A stretch of 64,000 nucleotides of DNA from contig JAQGDQ010000273.1 of the NCBI GenBank assembly GCA_030141605.1, positions 241,001 through 305,000 of the forward strand. The letters run 5' to 3'. The position numbers and the translations under genes were made by a program. Below are positions 38,240 to 50,688 of this stretch, piece by piece. Below the pieces are notes generated by a model. That model saw nothing but the letters and a program-made list of their open reading frames with translations, was not told the origin of the DNA and made no database searches. The DNA is from Tubiluchus corallicola (lineage: Eukaryota > Priapulida > Priapulimorpha > Priapulimorphida > Tubiluchidae). Position 1 is the stretch's first letter, and every line of letters begins with the position of its first letter.

Positions 38240-38286
38240 CTGTATAAGTACAAAATCCCATGCATAAATAAACACCTTCGGTGTGT

Positions 38287-38480
38287 TCAGACAGTATGAC
38301 TATAATTCAGAACAGTATGGAAAATTTCAAAGCAGGAAACAACACAAAAGTTTGTCTCACACTCATCACAACAGAAGATTGTATGTCTCGTTATACCCCT
38401 GGTAGAGCAAACAGAGCAACTACGGAGAGCTTTTTCTCGTGGAGATAGAATTTTTGGAAAGTGACGAGCAGTGAGTCGAA
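38287..38480 (-). pseudogene. piggyBac-type C-terminal zinc ribbon (domain fragment)
   Basis: The minus strand reads TARHFPKILSPREKALRSC, then SVCSTRGITRHTIFCCDEC and ETNFCVVSCFEIFHT before a stop at about 38287. The pattern GRHFP-x-C-x2-C-x(n)-C-x2-C-x4-FC-x3-CF-x3-YHT is the zinc-ribbon end of piggyBac/PGBD-like transposases. No DDD catalytic core is visible upstream, where a tandem repeat and a decayed C2H2 array lie instead. It is either the leftover 3' end of a piggyBac element or a captured domain. Confidence 0.7.
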
Positions 38481-38489
38481 GTGGGATAC

Positions 38490-38940
38490 CATCTGAAGGT
38501 GTGGTCATACACCTGGAATCATCTGTTGTTTGGTTATTGCGATCATCAGGTGAAAATCTGCACTGGGGGTCAGCTGTTGCTCTGGTCTTTCTATGTGAAG
38601 GTGAGATCACATAAATAAAATCATTTGTTGATTGGCTATTGCCACCTGAAGGTGAGGTCACACAATTAGAATCATCTCTTGGTCAGGTAGTTCTATCTAA
38701 AAGTGAAGTCACGCAACTGGAGTCTTCTGTTGTTTGGTTTTTGCAAATTGAAGATGAGGTCACATTACTGGAATCGTGTGTTGTTTGGATCTTGCCATCT
38801 AAAAATGAGGTCACATTACTGCAATCGCGTGTTGTTTGGACCTTGCCATCTAAAGATGAGGTCACATAAATGAAATCATCTGCTGCTTGATTCTTAACAT
38901 CTGATGAACAGGTCACGCAAATGGAATCATCTGTTACTTG
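38490..38940 (-). repeat. 60-bp coding-like tandem repeat upstream of the zinc ribbon
   Basis: About eight or nine units of 57-66 bp read on the minus strand as variants of DSSNVTSxxDGKxQTT (for example DCSNVTSFLDGKIQTTH and DFIYVTSSLDGKVQTTR). The frame is held through most units and runs toward the zinc ribbon, with at least one stop inside (after LLDRTT) and one at the upstream edge. Confidence 0.8.
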
Positions 38941-39089
38941 TTACTTGCTTTTGTGTGGGTGTCCATCACTACTCTCATCAGCATCTTTAGGATTCAAACG
39001 TGTCGTACCAAAACTGGAATTATCCTTGTTGACCTTGCTGATTTTGTGTGGTTCATCAGTGCGACTCTTAGACAATTTACATATATCGG

Positions 39090-41257
39090 TTATACAGTGT
39101 TTGTGAACTGACTGTTTCTGTCATTTGAAGCAGTTATCTTGGAGAATAAATTAAAAAAAGACGGAACCATTTTGCCCAACGTCGGTGACCTGATCCTCAG
39201 GAATGTTTCCTGTCTTCCTGAAAGGCAAGCATCTGGAAACTTGAGAACATTTTTTAGATTCTTCTGCTGGCTTCTTGTTACTGGCATGGTTACTGCTTGA
39301 GTTTTAAATGATCTATCACAATCACTACACTTAAAAGGTTTAGTGGTAATCAAGTTGTGCTAATCGTTTATGAATTTTCTGTCTGTGATTATGTAATTCT
39401 GCTTCAGTACAAAATGATCTATAACAGTTGCCAATTAACAGGTTTTTCATTTGTGTCGATATTAACATGTTTGATGAAACTAGCAATTTCACTAAAAGAA
39501 TTATCACAGACCTTACAGAACCTTTCACTTCAAGCTACGCTTCATGTGAATCTTTTTATGCTTGTTTAAAAAAGCTTTTTCATTAAAAGAAGCATCACAA
39601 ACAACACAATTAAACATTTTTAACTTTCTGTTCTGATTTGAATGAGTTTTGTTATGAATGTTGAAAAGCAAAGATATCCTAAAAGACTTTTCGCACTGAT
39701 CACACTTGTATGGTTTCTCATAAATATGGTTTCTCGTGTGCACATTCAAACTTGATGCCTGACTAAATGTTGCCTTGCACGTTGAGCTCTTAAATGGCTC
39801 CAAACTCTTGTGAGTTCTCACGTGCTGCATTAAATCTAACGAATGTATGAAATCCTTCTGACGTATGTTGCACTTAAATGGCTTATCCGACGAGCCAACA
39901 TGAGTCAACATGTGAGTTTTGACATCAGAAACCTGATGAAAATTCAATTTGCAATAACTACACTGATGTTTTGCGGATTTAGAATATTGAACTTGCTGCA
40001 ACGGATCAGAGCCACCTGGTGTGGCTATAATCGTGGAATCCGAGAATTTGGTTCGATCCTCACCGGAAGATGTAAAACCTGCTTGCGACGGTTCAGCAGT
40101 TTTGACATCTCTGATCTCACCAGTTGGTACAACGGCAACTACGGCATCAAGTTCACCTGCTTTTGCCATCATTTCACATTCGACAGCTTTCTTATGCTGA
40201 ACTTTTTTGCGGTTAGTATCACTACCGTCACCAATCGGAACATTTGGAATAAGATCTAACTTTCTGCAAACGTTTTCATGCCACGTCCAATCTGACAAAT
40301 TACCAAAAGACCGCTGACACCGAATGCACATATAAGTTTCTCCACAAGTCACATCGTTGCCATGTCCTGCGCTAGATAACGTCACCAGGCAAGGTTCTAA
40401 ATTAGAAAGCACTGTAAGTGGTACCATTGATGCATCCATCTGATATAAGCTAGACGACAGATCGACTTTGGATGTCTCGTTTGCAAAAATACTCATTTTG
40501 CTCTGAGATGTTTTACTTGATCTGGCTAAAAAAACATTTGGCGACATCTCCGGCAAAGAATAAACTGCACTGCCTAAATTCTGTGCATAGTGATTTTCCT
40601 ATGTAATTTCTCCATTCATTCTTGGCATTAAATCAGTTTTGTAGAAACTGACAACATCGTTGTCTGTGTTATTTAAATCCACAGGCAATGCAGAATCATT
40701 GTTACTCATTTCAAAACAATCATTACTCTCCCCTGTGCTTACATTATAATTGGCAAGTATCAAATCTGGTTCATTTCTTATAATTTCATCACTAATCTCG
40801 TCTAAGATGGCAGATAATGAAGGATTTTCCTGGGACCTTGGCTCCCTAGGCCAGCTTTCTTCACATTTAACACGAGGGAAGTTAGTTGCATATTGTGCAC
40901 CATTAACACTGCCTCCGATCGAAATAACAGATGTTAAATTTACATCAGCATTGTTGATATCAAATATTACAGCATCACATTGCTGATGTGGTCTTTCTAT
41001 TTCACTACAACACACTGTGAATTGATCCGTCTCTTTCTGAACTTCGGACTCATCCATTTCTTTAATCACGCAACATTTTTCACAACAACAATTAATCTTG
41101 TTATCATAACAAGGCGGTTTAAAGCAGTAGCGGTGGCGTGGTACTGCCTGCAAATCTTTGAGAACACGGTTTACTACAAAGCTAATATTCGTGCTCGTCA
41201 ATGTCGGTAACTCGTTGACCTTGAAACTCGTTTGTCGTAATCGAGCAGCAGCAAGAG
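39090..41257 (-). pseudogene. Decayed C2H2 zinc-finger gene, large exon
   Basis: The minus-strand exon starts after acceptor TATTTCAG (41257) and is open through an acidic region (SLSAILDEISDEIIRNEPDL) to a TAG at 40599-40601. The same frame resumes directly (ENHYAQNLGSAVYSLPEMS) into a finger region to 39525. Fingers in order: YMCIRCQRSF...WHENVC (C2HC-like), HQCSYCKLNF...HMLTH (intact), FKCNIRQKDF (second Cys lost), FKSSTCKATF (first Cys lost), YKCDQCEKSF and FNCVVCDASF (intact). Then a one-base frame change leads to RFCKVCDNSF, another to RSFCTEAELHNHRQ, and a last finger FKCSDCDRSF lacks its histidines. With a nonsense codon, two frameshifts and lost zinc ligands, it is best read as a pseudogene of a probable transcription factor. 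Confidence 0.75.
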
Positions 41258-43801
41258 CTGAAATAAAAAAACCAAAACTTCAGATAAAACAGAATAAATT
41301 TCATCTCAAAAGCAAACTGCAGCGAACCGCTATATGGGTGCTTAACAAATCATCACTGGAATATTTTTGACAACAAATACACTGTTACTATGCAGAGTAT
41401 TATATGCCCATGTCCTCGACAATAAACCAAATTGAAATCGAAACCATTACACTTTGTACTAAAAATAATGCTAACAACTACTGTCATAATCAGTAAAAGC
41501 TTCGCATTTTAAATTCAAGTCTATGTCACAATCGTGCTATAATCGACTACTTGACTAAAATCACAAATATAATACAATATTATTATTACCAAATAAATAT
41601 TATTCACATCTCTTCATTTCATTTTTATTCAAATATATATATGGGACCTATTACTCGTAGCTTCGAAGTCAGGGCACTTTTACAAGGTTGGCTTCTTTAA
41701 AGGAAGAACCAACCATCAAACAACATTCATTGCATTTTAATATACCATTAAAAATGTAGAAATCACTACACAAGATATGTGCAAAATGGCACATAGAATG
41801 CTTTGCTTAAAAATGTAAAATAAATTTAAATATTTTCCATCTTCCGCCAATCGAACGTTGCTGCCAAACGTTACATAGCTTTAACACACAGGATTATGCC
41901 ACAAAATGTGTAAGTAGTATACATTAATTGCGTAAATGTAACTAATTTACAGACTTGACTTTCAGATATAAATGCAAACTTGCGAGCATACAGTAGCTAT
42001 CGAGTGGGTTAGTTAGTTTGTAGTGTTTTGCTCTATATGTCAAAAAACAGATTGTCGCAGCACTTGGCAGAATATGTTGCATGGTAACCAGATGGAGCCA
42101 TTTCACCAAAATGAGTGGGTCCAAGTGCTCGCATTTAAATTGAAATTATTCATTACACGAGGTGCTTATCACAATTTCTTATCACAAGTTCACGAGAGAC
42201 TAGGATTTTGTTTACCTCACTGCAACACAAATTATTCACAAATGTAGCTAATTATTTTTTTTTCAGAATTTGTTAACCATTGAATTCTTTTACTGTATTC
42301 ATTTTGTATTTGTGTTGATGTGAAATAAACAATCTTGAATCTTTAAACTGAACTAACCGTATCCTCGAATCAGTTTTGCTGCATAGACCTGCATTATGGG
42401 CTCTACATTTTTTTGAAATTGTAAACTTTCTTACACAAAATTAGTAAAATTATTTTAGGCTATGCATTTTAGGCAACAGTTGCTTGGGATTGTAGAACAT
42501 GTACATTAATATTTGCTGCTGAGATACTAAACACATCATATGCCCATTACGTCTATTGTAGACAGAATTCTAGAAGTAAAACACTAGCCGAAGAAGGGCA
42601 AATGCCGCACGTGGGCTAGTCCAAGTAAGACATGCCACACATGGGCTGCCCAAGTAAGACATGCCATAGAACCAGCTAAAAAACCTGCATGAGGACAAAT
42701 TTTAACATACTTAGATTTTGCACAGAAATATTTAAACACTTCAGCATTGATCCTTAGAAATAAATCCACTTGGGCATTGCAGTGTGTATGGAGTCCTATG
42801 CCGTAACGCATGTAGCCATAACAGTGAGCAATAAGGTTAATCTTTTAACTACGCCTACTCAATTCGACGAAAAAGCGGACCGCCTACGGCTAAGACTTAT
42901 ACAAGCCGTCAAGAAATTATTGGAACTAATTATTATTCTGGGAACCAGTGTCGGCGTTAAGACGTGCGGAATCCAAATAGAAAATAGTGATGGTGGCCAT
43001 CTACCCCACAAACACTGCAGAACAGCATAAATGTCTAGGATATATTATTACTATTATTATTTTTTTCATTTTTTTATTGTTATTTGTATGTAATTGTAGC
43101 TGGACTGGTAAGAAAGACTACAACAAAACACAATAATTATTTAGATAACCCAAATTAATCACCTACGAAGGTGACAAGATAGTGCAGTACATATCACATG
43201 CCATATAATATCATCATTATCATGAAGTACAATAACGTAAGTGTAAACAAAAGTGCTAAACTTTACATACCTAATGACAATAACAGTTAACACACAGGTA
43301 ATGCAAAATTATATAAAACATTACGAGTTTTGATTGAGACTGCTGTGAAGGCAAGTTTTAAAAGAAGCTTATTTTTTCTAGGCATTATTTTACAACTTCA
43401 AAATTTGCGATTAGTTCCCACGTCTTTTGCTTAACAGGCAAAACTGTGCAAATGCACATTAAGTTGAACTTGTGGACTTGTAAGCTTTAACTTATGCCCA
43501 CAAAGATACTAGACAACACAGTGAGACCTTTGTAGTCATAATCAATAAGGCCATGTACCTTCTGGTAAGTAAGAATCAAGTCATCTCGCTGACGCCTTAA
43601 GTTCTACGTAGAGGGTTTGACTATCGTTCATCACAACTTAGTAAAATTAAAATCCAAATGAAATGACAATCTAACCAAAACTACATATGCAGGGCTAGTC
43701 AATGACCATTTTAAAAAAAATCTACACTATTAATGGTGAGGATAAACTGAAATTACAAAAAAAGAATGAACAAACAATGAACAAGAATGAACATATAGCA
43801 T
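41258..43801. other. No gene recognised; repeat debris
   Basis: Plus-strand sequence at 42023-42247 has an open frame (CSICQKTDCRSTWQN...) followed about 90 bp later by AAATAAA-type sequence and an A-rich end near 42330, perhaps an old retrotransposed piece. A short minisatellite (CCAAGTAAGACATGCC) lies at 42590-42675, related to the one at 22555-22685. No conserved motif was seen elsewhere. Confidence 0.4.
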
Positions 43802-44034
<233 letters not shown>

Positions 44035-46329
44035 TATAATAACAATAATAATACAAGTATAAAAACATTAAAATATAGACATACGAAGAGAGGCTAAATA
44101 GATTTACTGCTTCGCAGCATGAAGAAACTACCTGTATGTTGCACACTCATTAATTCATCATAGTGACACTAGTAAGATTAATATTTTCTAAATTATGACT
44201 ATAAAGTGCAGCATGACATAATTGCTACTCACACTACTCAATACTCATTTTCGTTTTACAGCAACTAACAAAAATCGCAAATCGATCACTAATCAAAATA
44301 AATCACACCAAACAAAGACCAAAATTCTATATCTGGAATTTCGCAAAGCATCAGTGTGGGTTTTCATCACAAAATTATTAGTTTCAAATTTGTGACAAAT
44401 CTAATCCCGGGTGGTGTGGATTTTTAGTAGCAATACTAAGTAGTAAATAGTAGTAAAAATTGTGTTTATTGTCGGTATATTACAAAAATAACATTTGCCC
44501 ATTGCTATTTTCCGACAAAGAAAAAAAACGGAATAAAAACTCTACAATTCACACAGTGTATGAGCGGAGTACTAGATTGACAAGAATACATACCTTACAG
44601 AGCTGCCATCTGTGGGCAGCTGCACAAAATTTGGTAGAAATGGTAAAATACGAGTTGTAATATCGGTATGTAATGGCATATATGTGTTTCATAATATGGG
44701 TAGGTACTGGGTATGTGCGTATTTATGTGAAATTTAGTATGGGTATATAAGAGATTCATAGATAGTAGACTCAATCACAAAATAATGGTTTACATGACAA
44801 TTAACAGGACAATTATAAATGCAAAGCAAATTAACCGATTAAAAAACTATAATTGGTGTGCATAACGTAATCACAGCGTTGACAATTTATATACAGTATA
44901 GTTGCGAAATTAATAAGGGCAAGGTTGTAATTTTGTGGGTAACTCCAGCAGGTTAAATGGCTAGCTGACGGCCGAGGGCAGTAACTATTAATTCCTACTT
45001 TTGAGAAAAATGCAGTCAAAGCTTGCAGTGCTGCCCCCAAGTAATATAGCATCATTGAAGATACCTTCCACACAAAACAGGCGTATAACTGACTGCTTTC
45101 AACGTACTTCTGTGGTAGACACTGATATTTTACTCTGTTTGCTTAAAGGAAGACCGGACGATTGTTTAGACTCAATCTCACTTTAATTTACTGTCCAAAA
45201 TATACATTTTCTTGCCTATAAAAGTTGGCAATTGTTTTTTATATTTGAATAATTAGCTTAGAAATTTAATTAACGGCAACCGGACACAGCTATTGCTTAC
45301 GTCAGAAACTAACCACAGTTTGTGCAATGACAAGCGTTACAGTACTGTTTAAACGCACAATGTCACGAAAAATGGGCTTTATAGCATATGCCGCCATAAA
45401 TCCAACTCAACAGTTCATGACCATGGTTATCACAGTACCGCCTTCTGTTTGTCGGTCACGCCCATGTTACAAAAAGGCGCCGCTACCAATCTTAGTAGAT
45501 TCACTGAACCGCGCGCAGCTTTGAAAGTTTAGCGAAATTTGAGTATCCGAGGCAATTATTATTTAATCTAAGCTTTGATTTAAAAAAAGCTATTGTACAG
45601 TTTTCAATATTTTAGAGCATTCTTTATTCTGAGCTCGTGTTTACACAGTCGTCCGGTTTTCGTTTAACAATGGGGCCTATTATGAATTTGCTGCAAGGCT
45701 AAGCAGCAGTATTTGCATGTAAATTTGCGGTCTAATTGAAGGTAGACACAAATATGTACGCAGATACAGCTGTTTAGTTCTGTATCAACAACAAAGGATT
45801 TAACAATGCCGATTACGATTCAGCTTTATACAGCATTAAAAAAATGTTAATTAAAATTCAGAATGAAAATTTGTGAAGAGTTTAACATTTGGCATAAAGA
45901 TTACCAAGTATTTTTCAAAATAGGTCAAAATCCTTGTACACAATTTGTGCACAGAAGGCGTTTTTCAGGTATTTTTACGAACCTTTAAATTTGTTTAAAT
46001 CGTTATGCATTCTATAATCTACATTCTTCATGCAACTTATTTGACAGTTTAGCAAACTTGATGAGATAAGAATGGTAACAAAATTTGATTGCTGAAAATC
46101 TAGGCACTTCTAAACATGTGCTTTCTCGTGTGTAACATTGAGACTTAATCGAGAATGTTTATCCAGACGGCAGGGTTCAGTTTTGTATGAATGTTTAGAT
46201 ACTTCAACTGCGAGTAGATTCAGACGATCACTGATCAAAGTTTGTGTGCCAGACTGTTGAATAAATTGCATGTGTTCTGTTCTTTAAGAAGACAGCTGAT
46301 CATTAAAGATAATTTACAATGCTGTTGAA
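44035..46329. other. No gene recognised
   Basis: AT-rich with short chance frames on both strands (for example 45001-45186 plus and 44831-45073 minus). None shows splice context plus a known motif. Confidence 0.45.
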
Positions 46330-46532
46330 TAAGACCCCCCTACTTTGCCAAGCTTGAGTAGCTGGTGGTGATCACGTGACCGGCGTGCCGGGTGGGCACG
46401 AGGCGTGACTGCTGATACGGGGAATTCTCCGTTCTCTGCAGTGCGTGGTGCTGTTGACCTGTTGTGCGATTTACGCTGCTAGATAAGTGGAATCCGCCAA
46501 GGGAGGGAGAAGAAGAGATTCAGTCCATGATG
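46330..46532 (+). promoter_or_regulatory. Candidate promoter and first exon
   Basis: A GC- and CpG-rich block in AT-rich surroundings contains an E-box in the palindromic form TCACGTGA (about 46372-46380), purine-rich leader-like sequence (GGGAGGGAGAAGAAGAG), and CCATGATG immediately followed by the consensus donor GTAAGTTG. This looks like the 5' end of a plus-strand gene with ATGs at the very end of exon 1. No downstream coding exon could be assigned, so a non-coding transcript is also possible. Confidence 0.4.
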
Positions 46533-46839
46533 GTAAGTTGCCTTCCTTGCAATTATTGTGAAATTTCTATTACAGTTTCTTAAAAACATTGAGAGCATTA
46601 GCTTTTTAACTTGTTAATGCAAAATTTTTAGTAAAGTTGTGTTGTTTACAAAGGTGTTTACGCCACAAAGTTGTTTACAAGACAACTTTACTAAAAATTT
46701 TGCATTAAAAAGTTAAAATCATGATTTCTGGTAAATTTACAATGATTTCTGGTAAATTTACAAACATACAACCAGTTTATTGGGGCAGAGTTAAGTATGC
46801 TAGTATGCTTTAATTAAGTACTTAATGAAAGCCAAATAG

Positions 46840-47873
46840 GTAATGAACAAGCAAGCCAGTGAAGAAATTAATACAGGTCACTAAGCATTAATTATGCATT
46901 TATAAAAGTCAAATAGGTAATGAATAAGCAGACCAGTGAAGAAATTAATACAGGTCACTAAGCATTAATTATGTATTTATAAAAGTCAAATAGGTGATAA
47001 GCAGACCAGTGAAGAAATTAATACAGGTCATTACGCATTAATTATGTATTTATAAAAGTCAAATAGGTAATGAATAAGCAGACCAGTGAAGAAATTAATA
47101 CAGGTCATTACGCATTAATTATGTATTTATAAAAGTCAAATAGGTAATGAATAAGCAGACCAGTGAAGAAATTAATACAGTTCATTACGCATTAATTATG
47201 TATTTATAAAAGTCAAATAGGTAATGAATAAGCAGACCAGTGAAGAAATTAATACAGGTCATTACGCATTAATTATGTATTTATAAAAGTCAAATAGTTA
47301 ATGAATAAGCAGACCAGTGAAGAAATTAATACAGGTCATTACGCATTAATTATGTATTTATAAAAGTCAAATAGGTAATGAATAAGCAGACCAGTGAAGA
47401 AATTAATACAGTTCATTACGCATTAATTATGTATTTATAAAAGTCAAATAGGTAATGAATAAGCAGACCAGTGAAGAAATTAATACAGGTCATTACGCAT
47501 TAATTATGTATTTATAAAAGTCAAATAGGTAATGAATAAGCAGACCAGTGAAGAAATTAATACAGTTCATTACGCATTAATTATGTATTTATAAAAGTCA
47601 AATAGGTAATGAATAAGCAGACCAGTGAAGAAATTAATACAGGTCATTACGCATTAATTATGTATTTATAAAAGTCAAATAGGTAATGAATAAGCAGACC
47701 AGTGAAGAAATTAAGACAGTTCATTAAGCATTAATTATGTATTTATATAAGTCAAATAGGTAATGAATAAACAGGCCAGTGCGGAAATTAAGACAGTTCA
47801 TTAAGCATTAATTATGTATTTACAAAAGTCAAATAGATGATAAGCAGACCAGTGAGGAAATTGAGATAGTACC
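46840..47873. repeat. 77-bp satellite array, main block
   Basis: About thirteen units of 77 bp, core GAATAAGCAGACCAGTGAAG, AAATTAATACAGGTCATTAC and AATTATGTATTTATAAAAGT. Central units are nearly identical; the edges are more diverged. Two variants (ACAGGTCATT and ACAGTTCATT) alternate over part of the array, giving a 154-bp dimer pattern. No coding potential. Confidence 0.95.
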
Positions 47874-47877
47874 TTAA

Positions 47878-48467
47878 CCCTTATAGGGTCACCGGGGGGG
47901 GGGGGGAGGGGGTAGAAAATTACCCCTAGTTAGGTTTTTTGCATTTTACCCGTTTACCTTGCGCAGCCCAGTAAACCTTTTCTATGACTTTTCTGTATAT
48001 GTTTTGTGCACGTAATATTTTCAGTTATTTTTTTTTAAATTGTCGAAACTTTACCTCGCTTGACTATACATTATACAGGCGATGTATCTGACAAAACAAA
48101 ATGTCAGACGTCCGTATGCTGACGTAGAACTAGTCTACTCACAACTACAAAGAAGAAAGTAGTAGACAATAAGTTCAAAATAACAATGATTTTTGCACAC
48201 GCGCGAGCAATGTCGGTTGTCTACACTTATTCCAGCATAGATAAGGGAATTAACTAAGTGAATTTAAATTTCGTATTACTAGTAAGTCACGTGTCCTTAA
48301 ACAGAGGTATAATGTATCCTACGGTGGTCAGCATAACCACAAATTATGCTGTTGCTGTTTACTAATGAAACACGGCGGTTTATCAAAAGTAATTTACGAA
48401 TTACGACGAGGGTTATTTTTTACCCAAATTACCAAAATCGGTTGTAAAAAATCGTTACCCTATAAGG
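47878..48467. mobile_element. piggyBac-like MITE, copy A (inserted in satellite)
   Basis: The left end is TTAA followed by CCCTTATAGGGT and the right end is ACCCTATAAGG followed by ATAA, so the target TTAA is intact on one side and has one change on the other. TTAA targets and CCC termini are the hallmark of piggyBac elements. A G run lies near the left end (47889-47905). It has no transposase. It is the reverse-orientation relative of 50076-50684 and splits the 77-bp satellite. Confidence 0.82.
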
Positions 48468-48479
48468 TATAAGCACTGA

Positions 48480-48625
48480 TTGTGTATTTTCAAAAGCCAA
48501 ATAGGCAATGAACAAACAGACCAGTGAAGAAATTGAGACAGCACCTTAGGCTCTAATTATGTATTTACAAAAGCTAAATAGGCAATGATTAAGCAGACCA
48601 GTGAAGAAATTGATACAGTAACAAA
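48480..48625. repeat. 77-bp satellite, two units beyond the MITE
   Basis: Two diverged satellite units (GAACAAACAGACCAGTGAAG; GATTAAGCAGACCAGTGAAG) continue the array on the far side of the inserted element. The interrupted unit can be followed across the insertion (ACC-TTAA on the left, GCACTGATTGTGTAT on the right). Confidence 0.85.
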
Positions 48626-50071
48626 TATCTAAGTTTAGAAAATAAAGCTAAAGGAACAGCTTTGTGCATTATGGGAAGGGTTATCAGGGTATATAGATAA
48701 ACTCACTTTTATTAATAAGTCCCTGCAGCAGCCTATCAAAATCTTTTGTATGAATTTAGCTTTCATGTAAAAGCTTTAATAAAGTTGTGTTGTTTTGAGC
48801 CACTACGAAATTGCTGTGAGGTGACCTAGTAATCTCAATAAAACGTGACTATGCTCAACAGGTTACTGAACACTTTGTAATCATGATCAGTTTTTCTTAG
48901 CTCTCGCTCCATTTCATCTTTCATTCACTATTCCCCCCACTTTTATGTATATAATATTATTATTTCAATTATTAATCACTTCTTTAAGATTTCCACGTAC
49001 AATTTGGCCTGTCAAACTGTATGCATCAAAATTACTCTCTAATGTAATTTGCACATGTATATGCTGCAAAAGAATCTCTTTTGTAATTTCAGGATAATAT
49101 TGCATATATATTTATATTTGCTTCAGTGAAATTATCTGTATTTTTATTATAATTGTCAGATGCAGAGTAGAAATAAATAAATTTAACTTAACTTAACTAG
49201 TTCATCTCTTATCATTCTTTCTCATGGTTTTGCGCAAGACGTCTTACTGGAAGGCAAGCGGAGGCGCAAGCTGGAGAGCTTTCAGATGGGAAGCCTGATG
49301 TATCACTCATTTGGCAGCTGCAACTGACAGCTATCATAAACTTCTACAAATTGGCCGCAGATCACTTTATCTGTCAATTTAATGATTCTCTATCAAATTT
49401 AACACTTTGAAAACCAGCAGTTTTAACTGTCTGTCTCCTTTTTTTTTGTAAATACTTTTTAGTTCATGTCGCTTTGGAACTTATGCTCATGGTAGCCAGT
49501 GGCGTAGCTATTAGGGGATAACAGGGAGAGCAAGCCGCTCCCCCTAGCAGATTTTTTTCCAAACTGACGGCTTTTCAACAATATTTTTAGTCTTTATCAT
49601 CATCATACGCCCGTCACGTCTATTGTAGACATTGGGCAGGCAGAATTTTAAAATAAAAGAAATCTGCCTTCAGACAGGTAAACGCAGCAGTAATCCAGCA
49701 AAAAACTAGACACTGCTACGCCAGTGACTTGTCAGCACCACTTCCATTAACTTTAGTCTTTAGTTCACTTGTGAATATTTTTTTAATGGTATGGCGTTGG
49801 ATTGAACCAAAGATCAAATTGCACAAAATCTAATAATATAATTGCACTGTTGTCACACGATTGGTCCAGTAGTAGGCCTGCTGTCAATTATATAAAAGTA
49901 ATGAATATGCCTGTTATTTGCATGTACAGATGAAATTGCATCTTTCTCGTGTTTTCATTCTAAACACACAACTAAAATGTATAATCAGTGCGTTAATCAC
50001 ATAGCTTTTTTGTGCGCTTGCACCTAAATTTGCGCCTAAATTTAGAGACTGGCTATGCTGTAGCCTTTTCC
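48626..50071. other. No gene recognised; possible LINE tail
   Basis: A sequence ending AGAAATAAATAAATTTAACT with a short TTAACTTAACT repeat tail at about 49150-49200 looks like a non-LTR retrotransposon 3' end. At 49230-49410 two overlapping plus-strand frames stay open without an ATG (one reads RRLTGRQAEAQAGELSDGKP). No family is recognised, and an exon is possible but unproven. Confidence 0.4.
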
Positions 50072-50075
50072 TTAA

Positions 50076-50684
50076 CTCCTTAGAGCGTGACGATTTTTTA
50101 CAACCGATTTTGGTACCGGGGGAGGGGTAAAAAATTACCCCCACCATAATTCGTAAATTACTTTTGCTAAACTGCCGTGTTTCATTAGTAAACAGCAATA
50201 GCATAATTTGTGCTTATGCTGACCACCATAGGATACATTATACCTCTGCTTAAAGACATGTGACTTACTAGTAATACGAAATTTAAATTCACTTAGTTAC
50301 GTTCCCTTGTCTATGCTGGAATAACTGTAGACAGGGACATTGCTCGCGCGTGTGCAAAAATCATTGTTATTTTGAATTTATTGTCTACTACTTTCTTCTT
50401 ATTCACATATTCTTGCATTGCTTGCCCGTTTGCCACATCTGAAGATGATGAGGTAGACAAGCGAAGTAAAGTTTCGGCAATTTAAAAAAATCTACATATT
50501 GCATTTTCACTTTTATTTCGTGGTGAGACAATGCACCTAAAGTAAATAACTGAAAGTATTTTGTGCACAAAACATATTTAGAAAAAGTCATAGAAAAGGT
50601 TTACTGGGATGCATATGGTAAAAGGGTAAAATGCAAAAAACCGGTCTGGGGGGAATTGTTTACCCCCTGGTGAGCCTATAAGGG
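50076..50684. mobile_element. piggyBac-like MITE, copy B
   Basis: Flanked by perfect TTAA on both sides (50072-50075 and 50685-50688), with ends CTCCTTAGAGCGTGACGATT and CCTATAAGGG. Its body is the reverse complement of copy A over nearly its whole length: shared stretches include TACAACCGATTTTGGTA, GGATACATTATACCTCTG and AAAATCATTGTTATTTTGAA. There is no coding capacity; the open frames here are incidental. Confidence 0.88.
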
Positions 50685-50688
50685 TTAA

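Noticed and set aside
46840-48625. CRISPR array
   Set aside because: The repeats are contiguous 77-bp units without unique spacers, in an animal genome.
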